Part shown: piece after piece, positions 1 to 6,471 of the stretch
How the letters are laid out: every line of letters starts with the position of its first letter
How positions within the stretch are numbered: position 1 is the stretch's first letter
DNA from: Sedimentisphaerales bacterium
GTDB lineage: Bacteria; Planctomycetota; Phycisphaerae; Sedimentisphaerales; Anaerobacaceae
Length of the DNA stretch: 9,200 bases
Reading direction: 5' to 3'
Assembly (NCBI GenBank): GCA_016933985.1
Contig: JAFGTU010000276.1
Span: 1 to 9,200, forward strand
The notes under the pieces: generated by a model
Databases searched by the model: none
The model's input: only the letters and a program-made list of their open reading frames with translations
Told to the model about the DNA's origin: nothing
Translations under genes and position numbers: made by a program

Positions 1-698
1 CTCACGGCGTCAAGAGGCCCGGGGGCTCGGCGCTCAACGCCGGGCAGGTTGGCGGTTTGCGGGCAGCCGAGTACATTGTGAATGTTTATGGCTGCGAGCT
101 GGCGGACTACTCGCAGCACCAGGCCCAGATTGACCAGCAGTTGGATCAACTGGCCGCAAAATTCGCCGGATACAAGGTCTGCGAGGGGCCGATGCCGAAG
201 CAGATGATAAAGAGGATTCAGAAGCGCATGACTGCCTCGGCGGGGCATATACGCGAGTTGAGCGATGTGCGCAGGGCCTTGAAAGAAAGCATCGAGCTAT
301 ACGATGACATTCAGAAGAAGGGGCTGGCTCTGTACGGCAAGAAAGAGATAGTCTGGGCGATTCGAGCCGAGCATCTGGCATTGACGAGCATCGCGTATTT
401 GAAGGCGATTGCGGCACTGCTCGAGCAGGGCAGCGGATCGCGGGGCTCGCATCTTGTCGTTGCCGACGACGGTATTGAGATACACCCCGGCATCATCGCC
501 ACTGGGACCGGCAAGACGCTGAAGTTCAAACCGGAGAATCCGTCCCTCAGGGAATCGGTGCTGCGAGTGAGATACGACGAGAGTCTGCGGAGCTATTTCC
601 GATGCGACGCCACGAAATTGAGGATCGCGCCGACCGACGGGAAGGCTTTCGAGCCGGCATGGAGGGCCTTCAGGGAAGGGAAAATCTACAAAGAGTGA
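1..698 (+). CDS. FAD-dependent fumarate reductase/succinate dehydrogenase-type flavoprotein, C-terminal part
   Basis: The reading frame is open from the left edge (frame of base 3) to the TGA at 696-698, so this is the last 231 residues of a longer protein. An internal TTG at 57 could be taken for a start, but the residues before it belong to the protein. The stretch RPGGSALNAGQVGGLRAAEY, near the visible start, is the typical end of the FAD-binding domain in fumarate reductase-like flavoproteins, where Gly-rich and Asn residues close over the flavin. The rest matches the helical C-terminal domain of the family: long amphipathic helices, a RGSH motif and an ending of the type 'FEPAWRAFREGKIY'. 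Such proteins carry out FAD-dependent oxidoreduction of organic acids or other small molecules; the substrate is unknown because the capping domain is outside the window. mtnA follows 35 bases later on the same strand. Family call is fairly secure; specific role is not. Confidence 0.75.
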   Translation, partial: HGVKRPGGSALNAGQVGGLRAAEYIVNVYGCELADYSQHQAQIDQQLDQLAAKFAGYKVCEGPMPKQMIKRIQKRMTASAGHIRELSDVRRALKESIELYDDIQKKGLALYGKKEIVWAIRAEHLALTSIAYLKAIAALLEQGSGSRGSHLVVADDGIEIHPGIIATGTGKTLKFKPENPSLRESVLRVRYDESLRSYFRCDATKLRIAPTDGKAFEPAWRAFREGKIYKE

Positions 699-733
699 GC
701 TAAAGTGACTATAGTGTTGGGGAAACGGGTCCT

Positions 734-1807
734 ATGATTGCGAAGGCGCTTGAGTGGGTCGGCGGTGTTGACGGCTTTTTGGAGCTTGTGGATCAACGGC
801 TGTTGCCGGGCGAGTTTTCCACGCTGCAATGCCGGGATGCGGCGCAGCTTTACGAGGCGATAAGGACGCTTGCCGTGCGCGGGGCGCCTGCGATAGGAGT
901 CTGTGCTGCGTACGGCCTGGTTTTAGGGATGCGGAATCTCAAGTCCGGTGACGGTATCGAACAGGCATTGCAGACCCTGAGCGAATCGCGCGAATATCTG
1001 GCGTCGTCCCGCCCGACGGCGGTTAATCTGTTCTGGGCGCTGGACCGCGTCCGCGGCAAGGCCGAGGAGTTTGTTGGCGAAAAAGCGGATGCGGGCATTG
1101 CCGCCTTGTGCGAGTTTATATTGGCTGAGGCCCACGCTATCTGCAGGGAGGACGTGGAGATGTGCCTGCGAATCGGGCTCAACGGGGAGAGGTTCGTCAA
1201 ACAGGGATCCTGTATCCTGACGCACTGCAACGCCGGGGCGCTGGCGACCGCCGGGCAGGGCACTGCGCTGTCGCCGATGTTCGAGGCGCATAAGAAGGAG
1301 CGGAAATTCAAGGTTTATGCGGATGAGACTCGGCCTTTGCTACAAGGCGCGCGTTTGACGGCATGGGAGCTGCAACAGGCCGGGATCGACGCGACGGTAA
1401 TATGCGACAATATGGCAGGGTGGCTGATGAAGCAGGGCAAGATAGATGCGGTGATAACCGGGGCCGACCGAATCGCGGCCAACGGCGATACGGCCAATAA
1501 GATCGGCACATACAGCCTAAGCATCCTTGCCAGAGAGCACAACATCCCGTTTTATATTGCGGCGCCTTCGAGTACGTTCGACATGAGCATAAAGAGCGGG
1601 GCCGAGATACCTATCGAACAAAGGCCCGGTGATGAAGTGAGGAGCTTTGCCGGGATGCAGACCGCTCCCGACGGCGTTGACGTCTATAATCCCGCCTTCG
1701 ACGTTACCGATGCGCGGGATATCACAGCTATCATCACGGAGAGAGGGGTGATTGAGAATCCGAATATTGGCAATGTAGCCGAGCACTTGAGGGCTTCGCC
1801 CGCGTGA
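734..1807 (+). CDS. mtnA: S-methyl-5-thioribose-1-phosphate isomerase
   Basis: This 357-residue protein is full length for MtnA, which converts methylthioribose-1-phosphate to methylthioribulose-1-phosphate in the cytoplasm. That is a step in salvage of the methylthioadenosine left over from polyamine synthesis. Visible landmarks: an N-terminal segment with VDQRLLPGEF (residues 19-28); RGAPAIGV (49-56), which binds the sugar phosphate; RPTAVNLFWALDR (93-105); THCNAG with the expected catalytic Cys165; GADRIAANGD with the expected catalytic Asp245; and NKIGTY (255-260). The ATG at 734 follows a purine-rich GGGGAAACGG. The relatives eIF2B-alpha and ribose-1,5-bisphosphate isomerase are less likely because the Cys and Asp motifs are both of MtnA type. 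No other methionine salvage gene (mtnN/P, K, B, C, D) is in the window. The enzyme could also serve 5-deoxyribose-1-phosphate from 5'-deoxyadenosine salvage, as known for some MtnA proteins; that is inference. Confidence 0.93.
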   Translation: MIAKALEWVGGVDGFLELVDQRLLPGEFSTLQCRDAAQLYEAIRTLAVRGAPAIGVCAAYGLVLGMRNLKSGDGIEQALQTLSESREYLASSRPTAVNLFWALDRVRGKAEEFVGEKADAGIAALCEFILAEAHAICREDVEMCLRIGLNGERFVKQGSCILTHCNAGALATAGQGTALSPMFEAHKKERKFKVYADETRPLLQGARLTAWELQQAGIDATVICDNMAGWLMKQGKIDAVITGADRIAANGDTANKIGTYSLSILAREHNIPFYIAAPSSTFDMSIKSGAEIPIEQRPGDEVRSFAGMQTAPDGVDVYNPAFDVTDARDITAIITERGVIENPNIGNVAEHLRASPA

Positions 1808-1837
1808 AGAAACGTCGGCGATCCAGAAACTGAATCT

Positions 1838-3286
1838 ATGAACTTTGCAGAGGAGCAGACTTTGCAGTCGTCTGAAAGAAACGAAGACAAACGCCTGGGC
1901 GAGAACAAACTGCTTCGCTGGCGAAAACGCAATTCGTACTACTACGGCTGGCTGGACGGGATTTACAGATTTGTTGTTCGTCCGGGCAGCAGGGTGCTGC
2001 ATGTCGGCTGTGAATGTGGTGATTTGCTGGCGGCGGTGGAGCCTTCGTATGGAGTCGGGATTGACGCCGACGCCGATGCTGTCGAGCTGGCGAAGAAGCG
2101 ATTCGGCCATCTGAAATTCCATGCGATGGATCCGCATGAATTACAGCTTGACGAGAAATTCGACTACGTTTTGATCTGTAACTCGCTGGGCCAGTGGCGC
2201 GATATCCAGGAAGTGCTCGAGCGTATTGTCCCGTTGACGAACCAGAACACTCGCATCGTTATCACGTATTACAACCATGTGTGGGAAGGCATCCTGAGCA
2301 TTGGCTCGCTCGTGGGGATTCGCAGGCCCAACACCTATCAGAACTGGCTGCCGGCGGGGGACATTTCAAATCTGCTCGATCTGAGCGGGTTCGACGTTAT
2401 TCGAAGCAGCTCCTTTGTAATGATGCCGAAACGTTTGCCGCCGTTGACGGCTTTGTGCAATTATGTCCTCGCGCTGCTGCCCGGCTTTCGGTATTTCAAC
2501 TTAGTGAATCTTGTGATAGCCAGGCTGGCGCCTGCTCCGAGTCGTGATGAGGATTTGTCAGTATCGGTAATAGTGCCGTGCAGAAACGAACGCGGGAATA
2601 TCGAGGATGCGGTGAAGCGGATTCCTCAGATGGGCAGGGAAACGGAGATAATCTTCGTTGACGGTAACAGCACCGACGGCACGGTCCAGGAGATCGAGCG
2701 GTGCATAGCCGAATATCCGGGTCGCAGGATACGCCTGATTCATCAGGGCGTGGGAGTCGGCAAGGGCGATGCGGTGCGGAAGGGCTTTGCGGCGGCGCAG
2801 GGCGATTTGCTGGTTATCCAGGATGCGGATTTGACCGCTCCGCCGGAGGATTTGCCGAAGTTCTACCGTGCCCTGCGCGACGGGAAAGGCGAATTTGTCA
2901 ATGGCTCGCGGCTTGTTTATCCTATGGAGAAGCAGGCGATGCGCTTCTTGAATCTTCTCGGAAACAAGTTCTTCGGCGCGCTATTTAGCTGGCTTCTTGG
3001 CCAGAGGTTCAGGGACACGCTCTGCGGCACGAAAATGATCAGCAGGAAGGACTATGAGCTGATAGAGGCGAATCGCTCCTACTTCGGGGACTTCGACCCC
3101 TTCGGGGATTTCGACCTCATTTTCGGGGCGGTCAAGCAAAACCTCAAGGTTGTCGAGGTTCCGGTGACGTATCGCGCGAGAACTTACGGCACGACTAATA
3201 TCAGCAGATTCACGCACGGCTGGCTCCTGCTGAAGATGAGCTGGATGGCGTTCAAGAAGATCAAGTGGCTCGGAAGGAAACGGTGA
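1838..3286 (+). CDS. Bifunctional class I SAM methyltransferase-like / family 2 glycosyltransferase fusion
   Basis: 482 residues with two domains. Residues about 1-235 form a class I methyltransferase fold: motif I region VLHVGCECGDLL (53-64), the acidic residue after strand 2 (Asp76 in GIDADADA), and a motif IV-like FDYVLICNSLG (108-118). Motif I is degenerate: His55 stands where Asp/Glu is usual and Glu59 replaces a glycine of the SAM loop. Residues about 240-470 form a GT-A glycosyltransferase of the dolichyl-phosphate-mannose-synthase type: SVIVPCRNERGNI (243-255), FVDGNSTDGT (273-282), GVGKGDAVRKGF (306-317), the metal-binding DAD (329-331), DTLCGTKM (393-400) and FGDFDPFGDFD (416-426). 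There is no C-terminal membrane pair, so it is probably cytoplasmic or peripheral at the membrane. It starts 30 bases after mtnA; its stop overlaps the next gene. It likely transfers a sugar from a nucleotide donor to a lipid or glycan acceptor and may also methylate; the substrate is unknown. Similar fusions are known in bacterial genomes. Confidence 0.88.
   Translation: MNFAEEQTLQSSERNEDKRLGENKLLRWRKRNSYYYGWLDGIYRFVVRPGSRVLHVGCECGDLLAAVEPSYGVGIDADADAVELAKKRFGHLKFHAMDPHELQLDEKFDYVLICNSLGQWRDIQEVLERIVPLTNQNTRIVITYYNHVWEGILSIGSLVGIRRPNTYQNWLPAGDISNLLDLSGFDVIRSSSFVMMPKRLPPLTALCNYVLALLPGFRYFNLVNLVIARLAPAPSRDEDLSVSVIVPCRNERGNIEDAVKRIPQMGRETEIIFVDGNSTDGTVQEIERCIAEYPGRRIRLIHQGVGVGKGDAVRKGFAAAQGDLLVIQDADLTAPPEDLPKFYRALRDGKGEFVNGSRLVYPMEKQAMRFLNLLGNKFFGALFSWLLGQRFRDTLCGTKMISRKDYELIEANRSYFGDFDPFGDFDLIFGAVKQNLKVVEVPVTYRARTYGTTNISRFTHGWLLLKMSWMAFKKIKWLGRKR
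3271..3285 (+). promoter_or_regulatory. Ribosome binding site and overlapping GTG start of the second methyltransferase
   Basis: GGAAGG (3272-3277) lies 5 bases before GTG at 3283, and that GTG overlaps the TGA (3284-3286) of the fusion gene. This decides the start against the in-frame GTG at 3265, which lies inside the upstream gene and has no comparable binding site. The overlap suggests translational coupling. Confidence 0.65.
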
Positions 3287-3990
3287 ACGAGTCGATACCC
3301 AGGAAACGAGATTTGCCCAGGCTCAAGCTCCTGCCTTATAGTGAATATGCAGGCGTGGACAAAGACGACCCGCTTCGCTTTTACTTTTGGCCTATCATCG
3401 GCAAATTGTACCGCAGGCGCATTGAACTGTGCCTGGCCGAGTGTACGGGCGGGAAGCGCATCTTGGAGGTTGGGTTCGGCTCGGGAGTGACCTTCCCCAA
3501 TCTTAATGAGAAATACGAAGAAATCCACGGCCTGGACCTGAAAGCTCCGGTTGAAGAGGTCGGCGAGGTATTCAGGTCAAGACAGATTCAGACACACCTG
3601 CAGAACGGCAGCGTGCTGTCAATGCCCTACGAGGATGACTTCTTTGATACCGTTTTGCTGATTAGCATTCTGGAGCACTTGAAGCCATCGGAGCAATCGG
3701 CTGCGTTTGGAGAAATCAGTCGCGTTCTCAAGCCGGGCGGCCAGGTTGTCTATGGAGTGCCTATTGAGCGAGGGATTATGGTGCTTATGTTTCGCCTGCT
3801 CGGATTCAATATTCGGGAGCATCATTTCAGCACGGAAAAGGATGTCTGCGCCGCCGCCGAACGCTATTTGGATAAGGTCCGAGTCGTTCAAATGCGGAGC
3901 CTGATCGGGGCGGTCTATGAGGTCGGGCATTTCGTTAAAGTCGGGCCGGGGGCGCAGCCGGCCCTTCGACAGGGACTTGAAAACTTATGA
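3283..3990 (+). CDS. Class I SAM-dependent methyltransferase (Methyltransf_11-like)
   Basis: 235 residues from the GTG at 3283. The Rossmann-type methyltransferase core is clear and intact: motif I ILEVGFGSG (60-68) with Glu62 and the full glycine loop; GLDL (83-86) ending in the acidic residue expected after strand 2; FFDTVLLISILEHL (120-133), the motif IV and post-IV region; and RVLKPGGQVVYGVP (147-160). No signal peptide is seen, so it is cytoplasmic, although residues 164-174 are hydrophobic. The segment REHHFS (178-183) and the C-terminal part probably shape the substrate pocket. It is stop-overlapped by both neighbours, which places it in one translational unit with the methyltransferase-glycosyltransferase fusion and the next methyltransferase. 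That context suggests methylation of a sugar or lipid-linked intermediate. The acceptor atom (O, N or C) cannot be told. Confidence 0.85.
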   Translation: MNESIPRKRDLPRLKLLPYSEYAGVDKDDPLRFYFWPIIGKLYRRRIELCLAECTGGKRILEVGFGSGVTFPNLNEKYEEIHGLDLKAPVEEVGEVFRSRQIQTHLQNGSVLSMPYEDDFFDTVLLISILEHLKPSEQSAAFGEISRVLKPGGQVVYGVPIERGIMVLMFRLLGFNIREHHFSTEKDVCAAAERYLDKVRVVQMRSLIGAVYEVGHFVKVGPGAQPALRQGLENL

Positions 3991-4766
3991 AGATTATTCA
4001 ATGGCTCAAGCTGCCCGAAGTCAGGGACATCGATAATCTCGACGATCCCGCCGTCACCCTTCTGCATGGAGAGATCATACAGCGCAAGGGCCTTCTCAAA
4101 AACACATATATCGACTTCTACAAGGAGTTTCTAAAGGCCGTGCCCGAGCCGCAGGGCAAAATCCTCGTTGAACTGGGCAGCGGCGGAGGCTTTATCAAAG
4201 AGGTAATCGGCAATGTGACCACGTCGGATATTCTTGACCTGCCGAATGTCGATAAGGTCTTCTCGGCCGTCGAGATGCCCTTTGACCGTGACAGCGTGGA
4301 CGCCTTCTTTATGATCGACGTTCTGCATCATATCGCCCATCCGAGGGCCTTCTTCAGAGAAGCTCTAAGATGCCTCAAAGCAGGAGGCAAAGTCGTGATG
4401 ATCGAGCCTGCAAATACGCCCTGGTCGAGATTCATCTACAGGAACTTTCACCACGAAGCATTTGACGCGAAATCGTCTTGGGAGCTGGGCAAGGGCGGGC
4501 CGGTCTCGCACGGCAACGGCGCCTTGCCCTGGATTATCTTCCGGCGAGATCGAAAGGTGTTCGAGGACGAATTCCCTTGTTTAAGAATAGTGCGGATCCG
4601 CAACCACACTCCGCTTCGATACCTGCTCAGCGGGGGACTGACGCTGCGCCAGCTTCTTCCGTCATTCACCTACCCCGTTGTCAAGGCAATAGAATACGCA
4701 CTAACGCCGCTGCGAGACGTGCTGGGGATGTTCCAAACAATAGAGGTTGAAAAAAGCGGCCGATAG
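3987..4766 (+). CDS. Class I SAM-dependent methyltransferase
   Basis: 259 residues; ATGA at 3987-3990 overlaps the stop of the preceding gene, and the only purine-rich stretch (AGGGA) is rather far upstream, so coupling probably drives initiation. Motif I is ILVELGSGGGFI (59-70); TSDILDLP (79-86) supplies the acidic residue after strand 2; VDAFFMIDVLHHI (104-116) is the motif IV region; CLKAGGKVVMIEP (129-141) is the post-motif III strand. The C-terminal 110 residues are unlike those of the previous methyltransferase: they contain SSWELGKGGPVSHGNG (163-178), a run of aromatic and basic residues, and a hydrophobic end (208-250) that may touch the membrane. The two neighbouring methyltransferases are therefore probably not recent duplicates and may act on different substrates. 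The gene closes the tight cluster; a long non-coding gap follows. Confidence 0.85.
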   Translation: MKIIQWLKLPEVRDIDNLDDPAVTLLHGEIIQRKGLLKNTYIDFYKEFLKAVPEPQGKILVELGSGGGFIKEVIGNVTTSDILDLPNVDKVFSAVEMPFDRDSVDAFFMIDVLHHIAHPRAFFREALRCLKAGGKVVMIEPANTPWSRFIYRNFHHEAFDAKSSWELGKGGPVSHGNGALPWIIFRRDRKVFEDEFPCLRIVRIRNHTPLRYLLSGGLTLRQLLPSFTYPVVKAIEYALTPLRDVLGMFQTIEVEKSGR

Positions 4767-4801
4767 CCTCTGCCCCACTAATGTGCAATTTCTCTTATAT
4801 C

Positions 4802-4823
4802 CCTGCAGCAGCAGGATTCTTCT
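4802..4823 (+). terminator. Possible weak transcription terminator after the methyltransferase cluster
   Basis: CCTGC (4802-4806) and GCAGG (4811-4815) can form a 5-bp stem with an AGCA loop, followed by the moderately T-rich ATTCTTCT. It lies 36 bases after the last stop of the cluster. The stem is short and the T tract broken, so this is a tentative call. Confidence 0.25.
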
Positions 4824-4903
4824 GTCCCCTGGTTGACATCGGACTGGCTCATCTCCGTGTGCGTGAAGCGGCGCACTACAAGTCGCGTCAAGGGGCTCTG
4901 TTT

Positions 4904-4936
4904 GTGGTAGTTCACCACCCGTAACTGACCGGTTAC
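4904..4936. repeat. Two adjacent short inverted repeats
   Basis: GTGGT-AGTTC-ACCAC (4904-4918) is a perfect 5-bp inverted repeat, and GTAAC-TGACCG-GTTAC (4921-4936) another, only two bases apart. They sit about 30 bases upstream of the proposed -35 element of the oxidoreductase gene. They could be part of an operator or a leader structure; 5-bp repeats also occur by chance. Confidence 0.25.
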
Positions 4937-4943
4937 TAAATGC

Positions 4944-4964
4944 TTTTGCAGCTTTGCAGCAAAG
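4944..4964. promoter_or_regulatory. Direct repeat and dyad next to the -35 element (candidate regulator site)
   Basis: TTTTGCAG and CTTTGCAG stand head to tail (4944-4951 and 4952-4959, 7 of 8 identical). The second unit is half of a dyad, CTTTGC-A-GCAAAG (4952-4964), a perfect 6-bp inverted repeat around one central base. It ends 3 bases before the proposed -35 hexamer. Position and symmetry fit the binding site of a dimeric regulator; no regulator gene is in the window. Confidence 0.35.
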
Positions 4965-4967
4965 TAC

Positions 4968-4996
4968 TTGAGATATGAATGAGCTTACGGTACTAT
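4968..4996 (+). promoter_or_regulatory. Candidate sigma70 promoter of the oxidoreductase gene
   Basis: TTGAGA (4968-4973, 5 of 6 to consensus) and TACTAT (4991-4996, 4 of 6) are separated by 17 bases. Transcription would start near 5003, giving an 80-base leader before the ATG at 5083. It is the best-spaced hexamer pair I found in the gap. Confidence 0.5.
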
Positions 4997-5068
4997 CGCG
5001 CTGCAAGTGTGCACAGCCTGTTAATGCAAAGCGCATCGAGCTATCTGCCGAAATGCGCCAAATCGATG

Positions 5069-5085
5069 AAAGGACGTATCCGATG
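5069..5085 (+). promoter_or_regulatory. Ribosome binding site fixing the oxidoreductase start
   Basis: AAAGGA (5069-5074) stands 8 bases before ATG at 5083. Together with the Tat signal directly after this ATG it rules out the upstream in-frame ATG at 4975. Confidence 0.7.
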
Positions 5086-6366
5086 AAAAAGCAATCCGAA
5101 ATATCACGACGCAAATTCGTAGGAACGGTCTTCGGGGCCGGCGTGGCCCTGACGGCCCCCAATATTCTCGGGACACGCGCGCGGGCGGCGGGCAGGACGT
5201 TCAAGCTCGGCCTTATCGGCTGCGGCGGCCGAGGCCGAGGGGCTGCGGCGGGGGCTCTTGATGCCGGCAAGATTCTCGGGTTCGACGTCAAGATTACGGC
5301 GACGGCCGACTATTTCAAGGACCGGGCAGTTCGAGCCGGACAGCAGTTCGACCTGCCGGCCAATAAATGCTTCGGCGGGGCCGACTCCTATCGCAAGCTG
5401 CTCGAGACCGACGTGCAGATAGTCCTGATGGCGACCGCGCCGCTGTTTCGCCCGCTGCACCTCGAAGCGGCGGTCGAGGCGGGCAAGAACGTCTTTATCG
5501 AAAAGCCCGTCGCCGTCGATCCACCGGGTTGTCGTCGCGTCATTGCCGCAGGCAGGCTCGCCGAGAAGAAGGGCCTGGTCATAACGGCCGGGACGGAGAT
5601 GCGGCACGAGTTCAAACGCAGAAAAACGCACCAGGCAATCGCCGTCGAGAAGCAGTTGGGCAAGCTCTACGCCGGTAGGGTCTCATTCTGCATCGCGCAC
5701 ATGTTCTGGAAGGAGCCGATCAATCCGAAGACGCCGGACGATCTGGTCCGCTCATGGCAGAACTGGATAGCTCTGTCCGGCGACCACCTCGTCGAGCAGC
5801 ACGTTCACAATATCGACGTCGCGAACTGGTTCTGCGGCGGCCCGCCCGTCAGCGCTGTAGGCTTCGGCGGCAGAGGCCGCAGGCCTGCAGGCGACATGTA
5901 CGACTTTTTCAGCATCGACTACGACTACGGCGACGGGGTGCATATCCACTCGATGTGCCGGCAGATCACCGGCTGCTGGAACCGGGTCGGGCATGACTTT
6001 GTCTATGAGAAGGGCCATACCGACGGCGGCGACCACCCGCAGTGCAAAAACTCGCCGATCCCGCCCGACCTGCCGGAAGCCCCCAGCCCCCATGTCCAGG
6101 AGCAGCTCGATACCCTGTACTATGTCAATAAGGGCAAACCTGTGAACCAAGCTGGGGCCGTGGCCGAATCGTCGGCAACCGCCGTGATGGGCCGAATCTC
6201 CGCTTACACCGGCCAACAGGTGACGTGGAACGACATGATGATCGATCCGAAGGCCAAGCCCGAGCATTACAACCTGACGCTAAAACCGACCGCCGAGGAC
6301 TTCGAGAAAGGCACAGTAGAAATCCCCCAAGAAAACAAAATCCCCCTCCCCGGCCAAAAGGCATAA
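5083..6366 (+). CDS. Tat-exported Gfo/Idh/MocA family oxidoreductase
   Basis: 427 residues from the ATG at 5083. The N-terminus is a twin-arginine signal: SRRKFVG (8-14), a hydrophobic stretch (about 13-30) and a likely cleavage after ARA near residue 36, so the enzyme should be folded with its cofactor and exported. The NAD(P)-binding Rossmann domain follows with KLGLIGCGGRGRG (41-53). The family motif is IEKPVAVDP (139-147), with Lys141 the expected catalytic lysine. The C-terminal sheet domain has GDHLVEQHVHNIDVANW (233-249), with His242 and Asp245 the usual active-site pair. Length is normal for the exported, planctomycete-type subfamily. These enzymes oxidise or reduce sugars, inositols or glycosidic sugar derivatives with tightly bound NAD(P); the substrate here is unknown. 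It has its own promoter region, so it need not be co-regulated with the methyltransferase genes upstream. A repeat element follows 16 bases after the stop. Confidence 0.92.
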   Translation: MKKQSEISRRKFVGTVFGAGVALTAPNILGTRARAAGRTFKLGLIGCGGRGRGAAAGALDAGKILGFDVKITATADYFKDRAVRAGQQFDLPANKCFGGADSYRKLLETDVQIVLMATAPLFRPLHLEAAVEAGKNVFIEKPVAVDPPGCRRVIAAGRLAEKKGLVITAGTEMRHEFKRRKTHQAIAVEKQLGKLYAGRVSFCIAHMFWKEPINPKTPDDLVRSWQNWIALSGDHLVEQHVHNIDVANWFCGGPPVSAVGFGGRGRRPAGDMYDFFSIDYDYGDGVHIHSMCRQITGCWNRVGHDFVYEKGHTDGGDHPQCKNSPIPPDLPEAPSPHVQEQLDTLYYVNKGKPVNQAGAVAESSATAVMGRISAYTGQQVTWNDMMIDPKAKPEHYNLTLKPTAEDFEKGTVEIPQENKIPLPGQKA

Positions 6367-6382
6367 GCAGACACGATGTGTT

Positions 6383-6454
6383 TGTCCTTCCTGCGCAAGC
6401 AGGAATCCACCAAAGCGTCGACTTTCGGGATCCCGGTTCAAGGCCGGAATGACA
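6383..6454. repeat. 72-base paired-hairpin repeat, copy A
   Basis: The element is bounded by near-inverted ends TGTCCTTCC (6383-6391) and GGAATGACA (6446-6454). The left arm folds as TTCCTGC-GCAA-GCAGGAA, a perfect 7-bp stem with a GNRA-type loop; the right arm folds as CCGG plus two wobble pairs around CAA (6433-6447). A second copy with the same length and orientation lies at 9109-9180 (52 of 72 bases identical by eye, best at the arms). It sits between two convergent genes, so it may end or protect both transcripts. Dispersed repeats with GTCATTCC-type ends are common in bacterial genomes and are REP/MITE-like, with no coding capacity. Confidence 0.75.
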
Positions 6455-6471
6455 CAGGTTTTGAGCACCTA

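Larger units (their letters stand above)
4767..5082. other. Intergenic region between the methyltransferase cluster and the oxidoreductase gene
   Basis: No convincing gene is seen in these 316 bases. The oxidoreductase frame stays open upstream to an ATG at 4975, but that extension would bury the Tat signal 36 residues inside the protein and is better read as 5' untranslated sequence. The gap holds a short GC hairpin near its start, two adjacent small hairpins, a direct repeat plus dyad, and a sigma70-like promoter, each listed separately. Base composition is more AT-rich and mixed than in the flanking genes. Confidence 0.6.

Noticed and set aside
1517..2137. 206-residue open frame on the - strand across the end of mtnA and start of the fusion gene
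   Set aside because: It lies antisense to two well-supported genes, has no recognisable domain, and follows from codon bias on the other strand.
3083..3118. 18-base tandem near-duplication in the glycosyltransferase domain (FGDFDPFGDFD)
   Set aside because: The two units differ at two positions, and this residue pattern is one I know from this glycosyltransferase group, so it is probably a conserved motif rather than a recent expansion.
4975..5082. N-terminal extension of the oxidoreductase from the ATG at 4975
   Set aside because: It overlaps the proposed promoter, has no ribosome binding site and would put the twin-arginine motif at residue 44 instead of near the N-terminus.
4701..5291. 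196-residue - strand frame covering the 316-base gap
   Set aside because: Its sequence is low in plausible structure, Pro/Arg/Ser-rich, and overlaps coding ends on both sides; the + strand offers a promoter and a Tat-signal gene instead.
5104..6267. Long - strand frames (171-175 residues) within the oxidoreductase gene
   Set aside because: They are antisense to a clear Gfo/Idh/MocA protein and show the His/Arg/Val-rich composition of reverse-strand shadows.
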